Shown here piece by piece: positions 7,467-16,176 of a stretch of 64,000 nt of DNA. The stretch comes from Clostridium swellfunianum (GTDB lineage: Bacteria; Bacillota; Clostridia; Clostridiales; Clostridiaceae). Each line of letters starts with the position of its first letter. Position 1 is the stretch's first letter. The position numbers and the translations under genes were made by a program. The stretch is from assembly GCF_023656515.1 (NCBI RefSeq), contig NZ_JAMOFV010000006.1:458025-522024 (forward strand), read 5' to 3'. The notes below the pieces were generated by a model. The model had not been told where the DNA came from, searched no databases, and was given only the letters and a program-made list of their open reading frames with translations.

Positions 7467-8756
7467 ATGAATATTATTAAGCTTAAAAACACAATTGCAA
7501 AAGCTTTATGCTTTACAACCGTATTTAGCTTTACTATGTTAAATACAACCTTTATAAACAAGGAAGCAAATACTAACAATACTGTTCTTGCGGCAGAAGA
7601 AGCTCAAGTTGTATTTAACGGCTCAGTTTATGATGAAAAAGCTGAGTATTATCAATACTGTTTGAACAAGCTTGGCTATAAGGACTACGACAACATAGCG
7701 CTTGACACAGATGGATATTTTGGAGGCAAGTCTCAAAGTGCATTAAATAAATTTCTTAAGGATAACGGCTTTAGTTATTGCACTTCTACAGCCTTGGACA
7801 AGTTGATGGCTCTGGCTGAAAGTACAGCTAACAAGCCTTTTAATTCAGGTTTTGTATTGGACAAGAATAAGCTCATGCCTACAGCCTTTATTTATTCAAG
7901 CTTATCCAATATAAATAATTCAAAGGATCCTTTTTACTCAATGCAGGTATTAAAGGAGTTCCCTTTTATAATTACAATGAGACCGGATGAAATGTCCTAC
8001 AAGTCTAAAAGAGTAGCTGAGTATATTAAGGCGAAAACCAAGCTGTTTGGATATGTAAACCTTGGTCCTGATAATCCAACAGCAATTAGAAGTGAATGGA
8101 GACAAGCTGATTTAAATAAAGTTAAAACTGAAATAGATTCAATTGCAGCAGCAGGCTGGTACGGAGTTTTTATAGATCAGTTTGGCTACGATTGGAATGA
8201 AACTAGAGAGAGACAAAATATAATAGTTGATTACATTCATAGTAAAGGTATGAAGGTTATGGCAAATTCCTGGTTTGTGGATGATTCACTAGGAAATAAA
8301 GTGGACAAGATTGCAAACCCAAAGGGATTACCGACTCATCTTAACTCTAATGACTGGTATCTAGTAGAAAGCTTTTTTAGTGACGGAGATTCCTATAGAG
8401 CAGACGCCTCTTACATAGAAAAGTATTTAAAGGTTAAGCAGTATAGAGACAAAATGAAGATAAATGTTGCTGCTCTGTCTTATAAGAGAGAGAGTGTGAG
8501 CTGGCAGGGGGCTTCTGAAGACATAAAAAATTCCTATATTTTAGCTCAGGTTTTAGGTTTTAACGGCTGGTGGTATGGAAAAACTGATAATGCCGATAAT
8601 TTGCTTTATGGAAAAGATCCAAACATAAATCTAGGAAGGATTATTAGCCCTCTAAAGCTTAAAACAAATAATTTATATGCTGCAGAAACGGAAAGATATA
8701 AAATCGAATATTATGCTGGCAGCGTGCCTTCATTAAAATTAATTCCAAAGAAATAA
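7467..8756 (+). CDS. Secreted GH114-like glycoside hydrolase with peptidoglycan-binding-like domain
   Basis: An N-terminal signal peptide (about 1-43, ending near VLAAEEA) precedes a PG_binding_1-like module (about 55-105; YYQYCLNKLGY, DTDGYFGGKSQSALNKF). A TIM-barrel domain (about 120-400) follows with FGYVNLGPDNP, WYGVFIDQFGYDWN and VMANSWF, the strand-end pattern of endo-alpha-1,4-polygalactosaminidase-like (GH114/TM1410) proteins; the Asp in GVFID is the likely catalytic residue. It would cut a galactosamine-type polymer outside the cell. It has AGGAGG at the start codon, sits under a riboswitch and faces the exopolysaccharide operon, whose last gene encodes a related hydrolase. Substrate is inferred. 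Confidence 0.7.
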   Translation: MNIIKLKNTIAKALCFTTVFSFTMLNTTFINKEANTNNTVLAAEEAQVVFNGSVYDEKAEYYQYCLNKLGYKDYDNIALDTDGYFGGKSQSALNKFLKDNGFSYCTSTALDKLMALAESTANKPFNSGFVLDKNKLMPTAFIYSSLSNINNSKDPFYSMQVLKEFPFIITMRPDEMSYKSKRVAEYIKAKTKLFGYVNLGPDNPTAIRSEWRQADLNKVKTEIDSIAAAGWYGVFIDQFGYDWNETRERQNIIVDYIHSKGMKVMANSWFVDDSLGNKVDKIANPKGLPTHLNSNDWYLVESFFSDGDSYRADASYIEKYLKVKQYRDKMKINVAALSYKRESVSWQGASEDIKNSYILAQVLGFNGWWYGKTDNADNLLYGKDPNINLGRIISPLKLKTNNLYAAETERYKIEYYAGSVPSLKLIPKK

Positions 8757-8832
8757 AAAAGGGGCTGTCTCAAAATATGTTATTTCAGCGGTAATTTTAT
8801 TCTAAACTATATTTTGAGACAGCCCCTTTTTA
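8756..8832. repeat. Palindromic repeat (family copy 1) acting as convergent terminator
   Basis: Arms AAAAAGGGGCTGTCTCAAAA and TTTTGAGACAGCCCCTTTTT enclose a loop containing CGGTAATTTTATTCTAAAC. Related elements lie at 24916-25016 and 63343-63614. Here it lies between two convergent genes and overlaps the stop of the minus-strand one. Confidence 0.75.
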
Positions 8833-9585
8833 TTCTATAGAAGTATAGCTTTTAGTTTTATAGAAAAGAACATCGTCTTTAACAGCACTTATATAAGATT
8901 CGTTAAAATAATTTTCCTCGTAAAGCAATAGTACTTTTATAGCATAATCTTTTCTTAGAGCCTTTAATTTATCTATTGAAGCTTGAACCCAATCTGAGGT
9001 GTCACTAAGCTCAAGCTTAGGGTTTTCTAAGCACAGCCCATCAATAAATTCGAAGGTATAGTTGAGTACTTGGTGCATTCCGTTGTTTTGAATTATTATT
9101 ATATCCTCAAATAAACCTCTAATAGTATTTAACAGCTTTCTTGCGGAAAGAAGCATATCGTTTCTTAACCCTTCTGGCAAAACAGACCATTCAATATCTC
9201 CCAAAGTATCGAGAAATATGCCGTCATAGTTTTCATTTACTATTAGGTTGCCTATATGCTGGATTAGCATTGAACTCCATCTTTTAGACCCTATATTAAG
9301 AAGATAGGTTTCAAATTCTTCATTTTTTAAAGGGTTATCATTTACATGTATAAAATCTTCCTGCTTAAGAAGATTAAACATTGGAAAATGTTTAGAAATT
9401 TCTATTGCACTTACATAAGCTATCACCAAGGTGCCTTGCTTGTGCATTAAGTCTAAGGTCTCTTTAGTTTGACCTAAGGGCTCTACAATGGCTATATCAT
9501 GCTTGCTAAGTTCTTCTTCTTTGCCTATGCCGTAATATAGAATATAATCCTTTGCGTTTTTAAATTGCTCTCTTCTACTAATCAT
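8830..9585 (-). CDS. Cytosolic polygalactosaminidase-like (GH114/TM1410) protein
   Basis: The 251-residue protein has no signal peptide. It shows YILYYGIG, LVIAYVSAIEI, NYDGIFLDTLGD and IIIQNNG, the successive strand ends of the GH114-like barrel that is also the hydrolase part of PelA. The Asp in GIFLDT is the predicted acid. Its ATG overlaps the TGA of the upstream GAF/HD-GYP gene (ATGA), so the two are translationally coupled. It is the last gene of the operon and ends in the palindromic repeat. It may trim a galactosamine-containing polymer, but the absence of a secretion signal is odd for a matrix hydrolase. Confidence 0.65.
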   Translation of the reverse strand: MISRREQFKNAKDYILYYGIGKEEELSKHDIAIVEPLGQTKETLDLMHKQGTLVIAYVSAIEISKHFPMFNLLKQEDFIHVNDNPLKNEEFETYLLNIGSKRWSSMLIQHIGNLIVNENYDGIFLDTLGDIEWSVLPEGLRNDMLLSARKLLNTIRGLFEDIIIIQNNGMHQVLNYTFEFIDGLCLENPKLELSDTSDWVQASIDKLKALRKDYAIKVLLLYEENYFNESYISAVKDDVLFYKTKSYTSIE

Positions 9586-11423
9586 TTTAGGTTAGCCCTA
9601 CTCTTGTATTCAGTATATATAAAGCAGTCTTCACATTCGCCTCCGTGCTCTGAGCAGTTAACATCCTTATGCTCCCAGCAGTTTTGATTTTCGCTTTTAT
9701 AGGCAGGACACTTAACGCATACGCTTTCTGAAGAACAGCGCATTTCAAAGCATCTTCCCAGAGGGGCTTTGCTGTCTTTGCTTTCTAGTTGTTTTCTTCT
9801 AAACCAGTTTATCAATGCATCAACCACCTGAGCATCTAACTGAGTGCCTCTTGCTGTTTTAAGCTGATTTAATGCCTGATCAAAAGGAAGAGCCTTTCTA
9901 TATTCACGGCTTAATATTTTAGCTAGATAGGTTTGAATAACCGCTATAATTTTAGCGCCTAATGGTATTTCCTCGCCCTTAAGCTGTTCTGGATATCCAA
10001 AGCCATCTATGCGCTCATGGTGGTATCTTATGTAGGAAGCAATTCTAGGATTTCCTACTGTAGCTTCAATTATTGATGCACCTGCATCTGCGTGAAGCTT
10101 CATCATTTCATATTCTATTTCGTCATACTTGCCCTGCTTGGTTAGTATCTTATCAGACAAGCCTATAACCCCTATATTGCTTAGGTATGCAGCAAGAGCT
10201 ATCTCTTTAGTAGCTTCCTTTGAAAGCTTAAGCTCTCTGCAGATAATTACAGCATATCGGTACATAAGCTCTGAATAGCCTATGGTATGTTTGCTTAAAT
10301 TATCAACCAGCTTAGCCAGAGTCTTTAGGACATGGATATAGGAAGCTGATATTTTTTCAAAGCTCTTGTGGTTGTTTAAAATATCCACTATTCTTTGTGA
10401 TAGAACCTTAAGAGCTGCTATTTGATAATCCTTCATATCTATATTGTCATTGTACCAAAACGCAGCCAAACCATTTCCTTTTTCGGAAGCTACCCTTACA
10501 AGCAGAAGCATTTCCATTTCTTCTGCTACAAAGTAAGGTGGTATTTTAAAATAATTTTTATTGCTCTTATTTAAAAATACGTATTGGTTATTAGAAACAA
10601 GCTCAAATAACAAGGAATGAGTTTTAGAATCGTTTATTAAATGGGTCTTTATGTTTTCATCTAAGCCAATTATTTCTTCCAATTTATACTGTCCATTCTC
10701 CTCTAGAATAAACAGGGAGCCATTGGCATTGATTGACCTCATAGCTACTTCTAAAATAACATTAAGCATGCTTTTTATATCAGTAAAGAAGGAAGAAACA
10801 TTTTTTACTGCTTTTCTAGAAGAAACAATTAGCTTCATTCTGCTTCTCAAATCCTCTGTCTCTATTAAAGCTGTTAAAACAGGATTCATTTTGCTGCTAA
10901 TATTATTCAATCTATCCTTATCACTAGAGGAAAGCTTTGAAACAGGCCCAATTGCAAGGAGGCACTTTTTATTTTCAAAAGACACTCCAATTAAGGGGAC
11001 TTCGCCATATTTAAAGCTATCAATTTCCTTAGGAAGCATATCAACAGGCAAAGTATGAGGCATAAAAAAGCTTTCTTTTTTATAAGGCAAGAGTCCACTG
11101 TAAGCAGGGCTTATTTGAGCATTGCCATTAACAGACTGCCTTATAGCCTTTAATAAGTAGGTATTGTTTTTACTGTCATAAATATATAAAGCATAGGAGG
11201 GAGCAGCTATTAACGAAGGCAGTATAGAAAGCATTTCTGTTAAGTTTGCTTCAAGGCTGTCATTAAAGTTTAAACTGTTTAACAGCTTTTCTACACTGCT
11301 GTCTAAAGCTCTCAATCTCTTAAGCTTTTTTATCTTTATAAAACTAACTGTGCTTATCAAAATTATTATTAAGACTAAAACCAATATCAATATTGATAAG
11401 CTTAAACTGTTAAACATAATCAT
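9582..11423 (-). CDS. Membrane-anchored GAF protein with degenerate HD-GYP domain and Cys-rich tail
   Basis: One N-terminal membrane helix (about 6-30) precedes two GAF-like regions (about 45-185 and 205-350) and an HD-GYP domain (about 365-545). The fold markers HHERIDGFGYP (468-478) and LKGEEIPLGAKIIAV remain, but several metal ligands of c-di-GMP phosphodiesterases are replaced: the His of the GHS motif is Tyr383, the HD pair is Ser415-Asn416, and the Asp of VAD is Gln497. Catalysis is unlikely; ligand sensing is possible. The tail (558-600) has eight cysteines, like the 'two-CW' motif found in redox or metal sensors. It is in the exopolysaccharide operon and overlaps both neighbours. Confidence 0.75.
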   Translation of the reverse strand: MIMFNSLSLSILILVLVLIIILISTVSFIKIKKLKRLRALDSSVEKLLNSLNFNDSLEANLTEMLSILPSLIAAPSYALYIYDSKNNTYLLKAIRQSVNGNAQISPAYSGLLPYKKESFFMPHTLPVDMLPKEIDSFKYGEVPLIGVSFENKKCLLAIGPVSKLSSSDKDRLNNISSKMNPVLTALIETEDLRSRMKLIVSSRKAVKNVSSFFTDIKSMLNVILEVAMRSINANGSLFILEENGQYKLEEIIGLDENIKTHLINDSKTHSLLFELVSNNQYVFLNKSNKNYFKIPPYFVAEEMEMLLLVRVASEKGNGLAAFWYNDNIDMKDYQIAALKVLSQRIVDILNNHKSFEKISASYIHVLKTLAKLVDNLSKHTIGYSELMYRYAVIICRELKLSKEATKEIALAAYLSNIGVIGLSDKILTKQGKYDEIEYEMMKLHADAGASIIEATVGNPRIASYIRYHHERIDGFGYPEQLKGEEIPLGAKIIAVIQTYLAKILSREYRKALPFDQALNQLKTARGTQLDAQVVDALINWFRRKQLESKDSKAPLGRCFEMRCSSESVCVKCPAYKSENQNCWEHKDVNCSEHGGECEDCFIYTEYKSRANLK

Positions 11424-11829
11424 TAGTTTTTATATCCTCCTCATCCTTAGCATTACTAGTTTCTATAATTTCCTTATGTTTTATATTCATCATATTGTCC
11501 TGGCATATTTCCTTAACGGCTACATGCTGAGTGAGCTCTCTAAGCTGTGCATTTAAAGTCGATATTTGTACTGAATGCATGAAGCATATTATAAACAATA
11601 TTAAAGTAGATAACAAGAATAACAAGGAAGGAGGGTAATCTATTCCAACTAAGCTGGATATTTCATCTAGCAATCCTGGAACAAATGAAGCTATTAAAAT
11701 TACTAATGCTCCAAAAAGCCAGAGCAGAGAAGCTCTTTCACCTATCTTTTTCTTCACAAGAAGCTTAAGTATAATTAAGAAGCAGGATATGCCTAGCAAC
11801 AAGATAAAAATTCGTAGTATGTTATTCAA
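11410..11829 (-). CDS. DUF2304 membrane protein, partner of the GT2 enzyme
   Basis: The 139-residue protein has three hydrophobic helices followed by a charged amphipathic C-terminal helix (SVQISTLNAQLRELTQHVAV). This is the layout of DUF2304 proteins, which are commonly encoded beside polyprenyl-phosphate glycosyltransferases. TTG at 11829 is chosen as start because AGGAGGG lies six bases upstream; an upstream in-frame ATG at 11871 lies inside the previous gene without a ribosome site. It overlaps the GT2 stop and the next start, so the genes are coupled. Confidence 0.7.
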   Translation of the reverse strand: MNNILRIFILLLGISCFLIILKLLVKKKIGERASLLWLFGALVILIASFVPGLLDEISSLVGIDYPPSLLFLLSTLILFIICFMHSVQISTLNAQLRELTQHVAVKEICQDNMMNIKHKEIIETSNAKDEEDIKTNDYV

Positions 11830-12547
11830 GCTCTTCCCTCCTTTGCAGCTTGTGTCTAAGCAGTACAACATTTATACTTAGAAACATTTTAAAAAGATAT
11901 ATTATAGGCTTTAAACCAGAGTGCATGCTTGTACCGTGAATTCTTTTGTTTATCGAAATGGGTATTTCCTTAATTTTATAGCCAAGCTTAAGCATTTGGA
12001 TAATAATATCTGAGTCAGGATAATCTGCAGGATAATTGCCCATTTTAGAATAAAATTCATAAGCTCTTTGCGAAAGTGCCTTAAAGCCGCAGGTAGGATC
12101 TGTTATTTTAACCCCTGTAGAGATAAAGATAATTTTTCTTAAAGCTCTAATGACTATTTTCTTTAAGAGCTCCACCTCCGATTCATCTTGCACAAGAAAT
12201 CGAGAGCCAGATACGATATCCCAATGATTTTTGCTGATTTCTTCATAGAAATCCTTTATATATTTAGCATTATGCTGTCCATCTCCGTCAAACAAAATTA
12301 CATATTTATAATTTTGTTTTTTTGCATATTTAAATCCTGTTTGAAGAGCAGCTCCGTAACCCAAATTATAGGGATGAGAAATTATTTTAACTTCTTCACT
12401 CATAACCAAGTCCCTTGTTTTGTCTTTTGAGCCGTCATCTACTATAAGCACATCCATATTTAGGCTTTGAGTTTTTATATCTTCTAATACTTTTAATATG
12501 TTTTTTTCTTCATTATGAGCAGGAATAATTATTAGTGTATCTGTCAT
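11822..12547 (-). CDS. GT2 polyprenyl-phosphate glycosyltransferase (DPM1-like)
   Basis: The 241-residue GT-A enzyme shows IIIPAHNEEKNI at the N terminus, LIVDDGSKDKT for nucleotide-sugar binding, ILFDGDGQHNAKYI with the metal-binding DGD, VSGSRFL, and DPTCGFKALS. This is the dolichyl-phosphate mannosyltransferase-like subfamily, which loads a sugar from a nucleotide donor onto a lipid phosphate. No C-terminal membrane helices are present, which fits the adjacent DUF2304 helper. In the operon it probably supplies a lipid-linked sugar for a membrane glycosyltransferase. Confidence 0.85.
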   Translation of the reverse strand: MTDTLIIIPAHNEEKNILKVLEDIKTQSLNMDVLIVDDGSKDKTRDLVMSEEVKIISHPYNLGYGAALQTGFKYAKKQNYKYVILFDGDGQHNAKYIKDFYEEISKNHWDIVSGSRFLVQDESEVELLKKIVIRALRKIIFISTGVKITDPTCGFKALSQRAYEFYSKMGNYPADYPDSDIIIQMLKLGYKIKEIPISINKRIHGTSMHSGLKPIIYLFKMFLSINVVLLRHKLQRREELE

Positions 12548-12561
12548 GTTAACCCCTTCCC

Positions 12562-14112
12562 TTAAAGCAATTTCAAAGCTTTTAAACTAATTGCGTATGA
12601 AACTAAAGTAGTTATAACCACAAATGATAAGTAGATGAATTTTATTAAAAAGCTGCTACTTGATAAAAATGTATTCCATATAGTATCTGCTAAAAAACAT
12701 ATTAAAATTGTAGAAACATTAGCTAAAACTAGCTTAGTTATCCTGCTTATGCTTCTATTTAAACTATGCCTTAAGGATAGTTTGCTTATATAAATCATCA
12801 TTAATGCGTTCACCAGTGAGCTTATGGCTGCTCCATAGCCAAGTCCCTTTATTCCTAGAGTTTTAACTAAATAATTATCTAAAACTATATTGATGCTTGA
12901 GGAAAAAATATATATTATAAGAGGTTTTTTAATTTTCTCCTCTGCAAGAAATCTCTTAAGACTTATAGCGGTTATACTTTGTCCTAGTATTACAAACACA
13001 TAGCTAGAGAAAATTTCAGTGGTTATATTTAAGGAGTTAATATCAAAAGCGCCTCTTAGGAATAACACCTCAACTATTGGCAGCCTTAAGGCATAAAGCA
13101 TTATTATTATAGGAACAGTTAAAACTAATGCCCACCATAAAGCTTTTTTAAACACAGAGCTTAATTCCTTGGTGTTTCCTTCGCTGCTGTGCTTAGACAT
13201 GAGAGGAAAAACTACTGTGCCTATAGCCGATACAAACACCCAAATTGGAAATTGAGACAGCCTAAAGGTGTAGCTTAAGGCTGCTACGCTTCCAGCTTGA
13301 AGCTGTGAAGCTAAATACCTTTCATAATACAAAACAATTTGAGATATAAATAAAATCAATGAATAGGGCATAAACAACTTAAACAAGCCGAGGTTTAAAT
13401 TTGTTTTGCTTTTAACATAATCCTCTTTATTTGCTGTCTTTCCCACTATATTAAAGTAAATAAGCAATATCATTGACATAACCGAGAGTAGTACAGAAAA
13501 ACTTATAATGTATACTCCACTGCTTGTTGGTATTTTAAAAATATAACAATATATAATTCCAATTAAAAAGATTAAGTTAAAAATAACAGGTGCCAGTGAG
13601 CTTACTATAAATTTTCCACCTACCTGCATATAGGATACTCCTGTAGATACTAAAGGATAGAGTATTATAGTAGGCAGAAGTATTATAAATAGCTTTATGC
13701 TTAGTGCTGTTGTACCAGGTGTAAAGCCTTGAGCAAGAAGTTTTATAACACTGTTTCTAAAGACAAACAATATGAAGGCTAAAGCAAAGGTTATAATAGA
13801 AAAAACAAGGTTTGTATCCTTAAACCTTTTAGATAACAAATTTTTATCTTTACTAAGCTGTGCTCTTGTGAAAAAGGGTATGCAGCTTACACCAACGGCG
13901 CTGGCAATTAGGTTGTTGCCTATCATGTCCGTAATAAAAAAGGCTAGGGTAAAGGCATCAGACTTTTCAGTAGTGCCTAGGTAAGAAGCCATGAAAATAT
14001 CCTTGCCTAGTGCTGCAACAGCTAATAACATGTTTATTAGAGTAATGATTACTACCAGGTTTTGTGAAATATCATTCTTAATTTTCAACTTTTGTTTCAG
14101 GTTTAGCTTCAA
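12562..14112 (-). CDS. MurJ-like (MVF family) lipid-linked oligosaccharide flippase
   Basis: The 516-residue protein has about 14 membrane helices and MurJ-type features: LGTTEKSDAFTLAFFITDMI in helix 1-2, SLAPVIFNLIFLIGI, and RYLASQLQAGSVAALSYTFRLSQFP. These are lipid II flippase-like exporters of the MVF/MOP superfamily; similar genes inside polysaccharide loci move the repeat unit instead of lipid II. Start is TTG at 14112 with AAGGGG upstream. It is one of two MOP-type proteins in this operon. A role in cell wall lipid II transport cannot be ruled out. Confidence 0.75.
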   Translation of the reverse strand: MKLNLKQKLKIKNDISQNLVVIITLINMLLAVAALGKDIFMASYLGTTEKSDAFTLAFFITDMIGNNLIASAVGVSCIPFFTRAQLSKDKNLLSKRFKDTNLVFSIITFALAFILFVFRNSVIKLLAQGFTPGTTALSIKLFIILLPTIILYPLVSTGVSYMQVGGKFIVSSLAPVIFNLIFLIGIIYCYIFKIPTSSGVYIISFSVLLSVMSMILLIYFNIVGKTANKEDYVKSKTNLNLGLFKLFMPYSLILFISQIVLYYERYLASQLQAGSVAALSYTFRLSQFPIWVFVSAIGTVVFPLMSKHSSEGNTKELSSVFKKALWWALVLTVPIIIMLYALRLPIVEVLFLRGAFDINSLNITTEIFSSYVFVILGQSITAISLKRFLAEEKIKKPLIIYIFSSSINIVLDNYLVKTLGIKGLGYGAAISSLVNALMMIYISKLSLRHSLNRSISRITKLVLANVSTILICFLADTIWNTFLSSSSFLIKFIYLSFVVITTLVSYAISLKALKLL

Positions 14113-14133
14113 ATAAAAAACCCCTTAAGAAAA

Positions 14134-14982
14134 TTATTTTAATTCTATATATGGATAAACTCCATCCTCCACAACCTTTGATAAAGTATCGAATTCAAAG
14201 TTTTGTAGAAGATATTCAAGTTTATCTTTGGTTGAACTTAAATTATAGTAATGTGTAAACTTTATATGAGGCGGAACCTTTAGCCTTGGTTGCTTTACAT
14301 CAAGCTCCCAAGGGTGGGTATAAATCATTCCGGAATTATTTTTGTTAACCTTATTTAAGGCATAATTTATAAAGCTCTTTGGCAGAACCCTGAGATATAA
14401 GCCGCCGCAGAAGGGCAGGCAAGCTTTTCCTAAAGGCATAACCGATGGTGGAAACTCAAGAAGGTTTAACCTTTTGCCATTTACCACAGGGTAAAAGGGA
14501 GTCCTTGGAGCATTCCTAAAGCCTGAGAGCGGAGTTGTAAAGGGCTGAATGCTTGAGTCGTACTTAAAGCCCAGCTCCTCTAAAACCTCCAAAGCCCACA
14601 TGGTTTTAGGTACTATAGACCAGGAAGAAGACCTGTATATATTTATTTTCTTTCCCGTCATGTCTTCAAGTATCTCCTTAGAGGCAGCTACATCCTTTTT
14701 AAATTCTTCTCTATTTTGAGTAGTAACCATTTTGTGCATGTCGCCGTGAGAACCAATTTCATGTCCCTTGTTTATCAGTTCTCTAACAAGCTCCGGATGT
14801 TTTCTTGCCACATAACCTAGAACAAAGAAGGTAGCCTTCACATTATATTTGTCTAATAGCTCAAGGATATCTTTTAATCCATGATGAACTCTGTCTTCAT
14901 AATTATTCCAAGAGCTCACAGGAAAGTTAAAGTCCATAGTGTGAAACCAATCTTCTACATCAATAGTAAAAACATTTTTCAT
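14134..14982 (-). CDS. Polysaccharide deacetylase (NodB-type, DUF3473-like)
   Basis: The 282-residue enzyme has TIDVEDWF (Asp8, Asp11), KATFFVLGYVARKHPELV, GHEIGSHGDMH (metal ligands His79 and His83) and the YRSSSWSI loop in place of RAPxFS. This layout belongs to carbohydrate esterase family 4 proteins of exopolysaccharide loci (XrtA/PEP-CTERM-type, DUF3473 tail). It would remove N-acetyl groups from the polymer; in Pel systems this is done by PelA. No signal peptide is seen, so it may act at the inner face or be held by a partner. It sits 11 bases after the ATP-grasp gene. Confidence 0.8.
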   Translation of the reverse strand: MKNVFTIDVEDWFHTMDFNFPVSSWNNYEDRVHHGLKDILELLDKYNVKATFFVLGYVARKHPELVRELINKGHEIGSHGDMHKMVTTQNREEFKKDVAASKEILEDMTGKKINIYRSSSWSIVPKTMWALEVLEELGFKYDSSIQPFTTPLSGFRNAPRTPFYPVVNGKRLNLLEFPPSVMPLGKACLPFCGGLYLRVLPKSFINYALNKVNKNNSGMIYTHPWELDVKQPRLKVPPHIKFTHYYNLSSTKDKLEYLLQNFEFDTLSKVVEDGVYPYIELK

Positions 14983-14992
14983 AATTGTGCAC

Positions 14993-16159
14993 CTATCTTT
15001 TAAAAATAAACTTCCACATATTTATATCGAACACGTATCTTAAGCAAGCGAGTATAAAGCCTAAAACAGGTAGCGGATCTTTAATATCTATAGTATCGTC
15101 TATAACCTTGTGCCTTTTCCCGGAGAAAAGAGGAGGATTCATGTTTCTTCTGCTTTTATTGCTTATAAAGTGAAATATGTCTCCGGGCAAAAGCCATTTG
15201 CACATCAGCCCTGTTTCATATTTAAGCACCTTTTCTACAAATTCCCCGGCTGCCAATTTGTATAGAAGCCAGGGGAAGTCCACTCCAGCTGCTATAGCCA
15301 TTTGAAGAGAACCCCAAAACCTTGGGTTAATCTCCATGAATTTTAGCTTGTTATCCCTTTGGTCAATCATAAATTCAAGCTCCACAACACCATACCAAGG
15401 CAGCTGTTTCATAATGCTTAAGGCAGTTTCTAAAAGCTCAGGCATTTCAACGCTCATTTGAACTGTACTTGGCCCAATGTCTACTGGGAAATGTCTTATT
15501 TCCTTTTGAATAAAGTGTGCTATTAGCTTATGATTTTTATCATAAAGAAGGCATACGTCATATCTTTCACCAAGTCCTATATATTCTTGAACTACTGGAA
15601 AGGGCTGAGCTGAATGAGCTTCTTCATAAAGCCCTAAAAGCTCCTCCTCATCATGTGCTATTCTTATGCCTCGAGAGCCAGAGCTTTTTCTAGGCTTAAT
15701 AACCATGGGATAATTCATAGTTGCAGCTAAAGCCTTTAAACTGCTCAGGCTATCAGGAAAAATAGTCTTAGGACAAGGTGCTCCTGACCCTTGAACTAGC
15801 TTAATTGCATTGCCTTTATCACAAGCTGTTTCGTAGCTTTCCTTGCTTGGAAGAGGTATAGTACACATTTTTGAAAGCTCATGTGAATGGTTCATAACCA
15901 CTTCCAAAACATCATCGTCCATTGGAAAAACAACATCGCAGTCGTATTTTTTTATAGAAGCTGTTAGCCATTTGTAAAACTCTTCAGGAGCTTTTTTTGG
16001 ACTAGGGTATACTAAGGACTTGCTGCAATACTTAGAGAAAGCTGAAATATTAAATCTAGTCTCCTCTGCTACAATTACATTAATTCCTCTTTTGCCTAGC
16101 GAACGTGCTGCAGCTAAAGTTTTTCTTTGCTGTCCATTTGTCAATAGTACAGTTTTCAT
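14993..16159 (-). CDS. ATP-grasp carboxylate-amine ligase
   Basis: The 388-residue protein starts with a PylC/CarB-like pre-ATP-grasp fold (LTNGQQRKTLAAARSLGKRG). The ATP-grasp core shows PMVIKPRKSSGSRGIRIA, FPVVQEYIG, VVELEFMIDQ and KFMEINPRFWGSLQMAI, with the metal-binding Glu and Asn in EINPR. Such enzymes form amide bonds through an acyl-phosphate. Inside an exopolysaccharide operon it could attach an amino acid or another acid to an amino sugar, but the substrate is not evident. A DUF-like tail follows after residue 320. Confidence 0.75.
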   Translation of the reverse strand: MKTVLLTNGQQRKTLAAARSLGKRGINVIVAEETRFNISAFSKYCSKSLVYPSPKKAPEEFYKWLTASIKKYDCDVVFPMDDDVLEVVMNHSHELSKMCTIPLPSKESYETACDKGNAIKLVQGSGAPCPKTIFPDSLSSLKALAATMNYPMVIKPRKSSGSRGIRIAHDEEELLGLYEEAHSAQPFPVVQEYIGLGERYDVCLLYDKNHKLIAHFIQKEIRHFPVDIGPSTVQMSVEMPELLETALSIMKQLPWYGVVELEFMIDQRDNKLKFMEINPRFWGSLQMAIAAGVDFPWLLYKLAAGEFVEKVLKYETGLMCKWLLPGDIFHFISNKSRRNMNPPLFSGKRHKVIDDTIDIKDPLPVLGFILACLRYVFDINMWKFIFKR

Positions 16160-16176
16160 ATATTAAAACCTTTCTT

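Noticed and set aside
10651-11058. Plus-strand frame of 135 codons
   Set aside because: Antisense shadow of the GAF/degenerate HD-GYP gene, low-complexity Ser/Leu product.
12562-14112. Housekeeping MurJ
   Set aside because: Kept only as alternative: tight spacing inside the exopolysaccharide operon favours a dedicated exporter.
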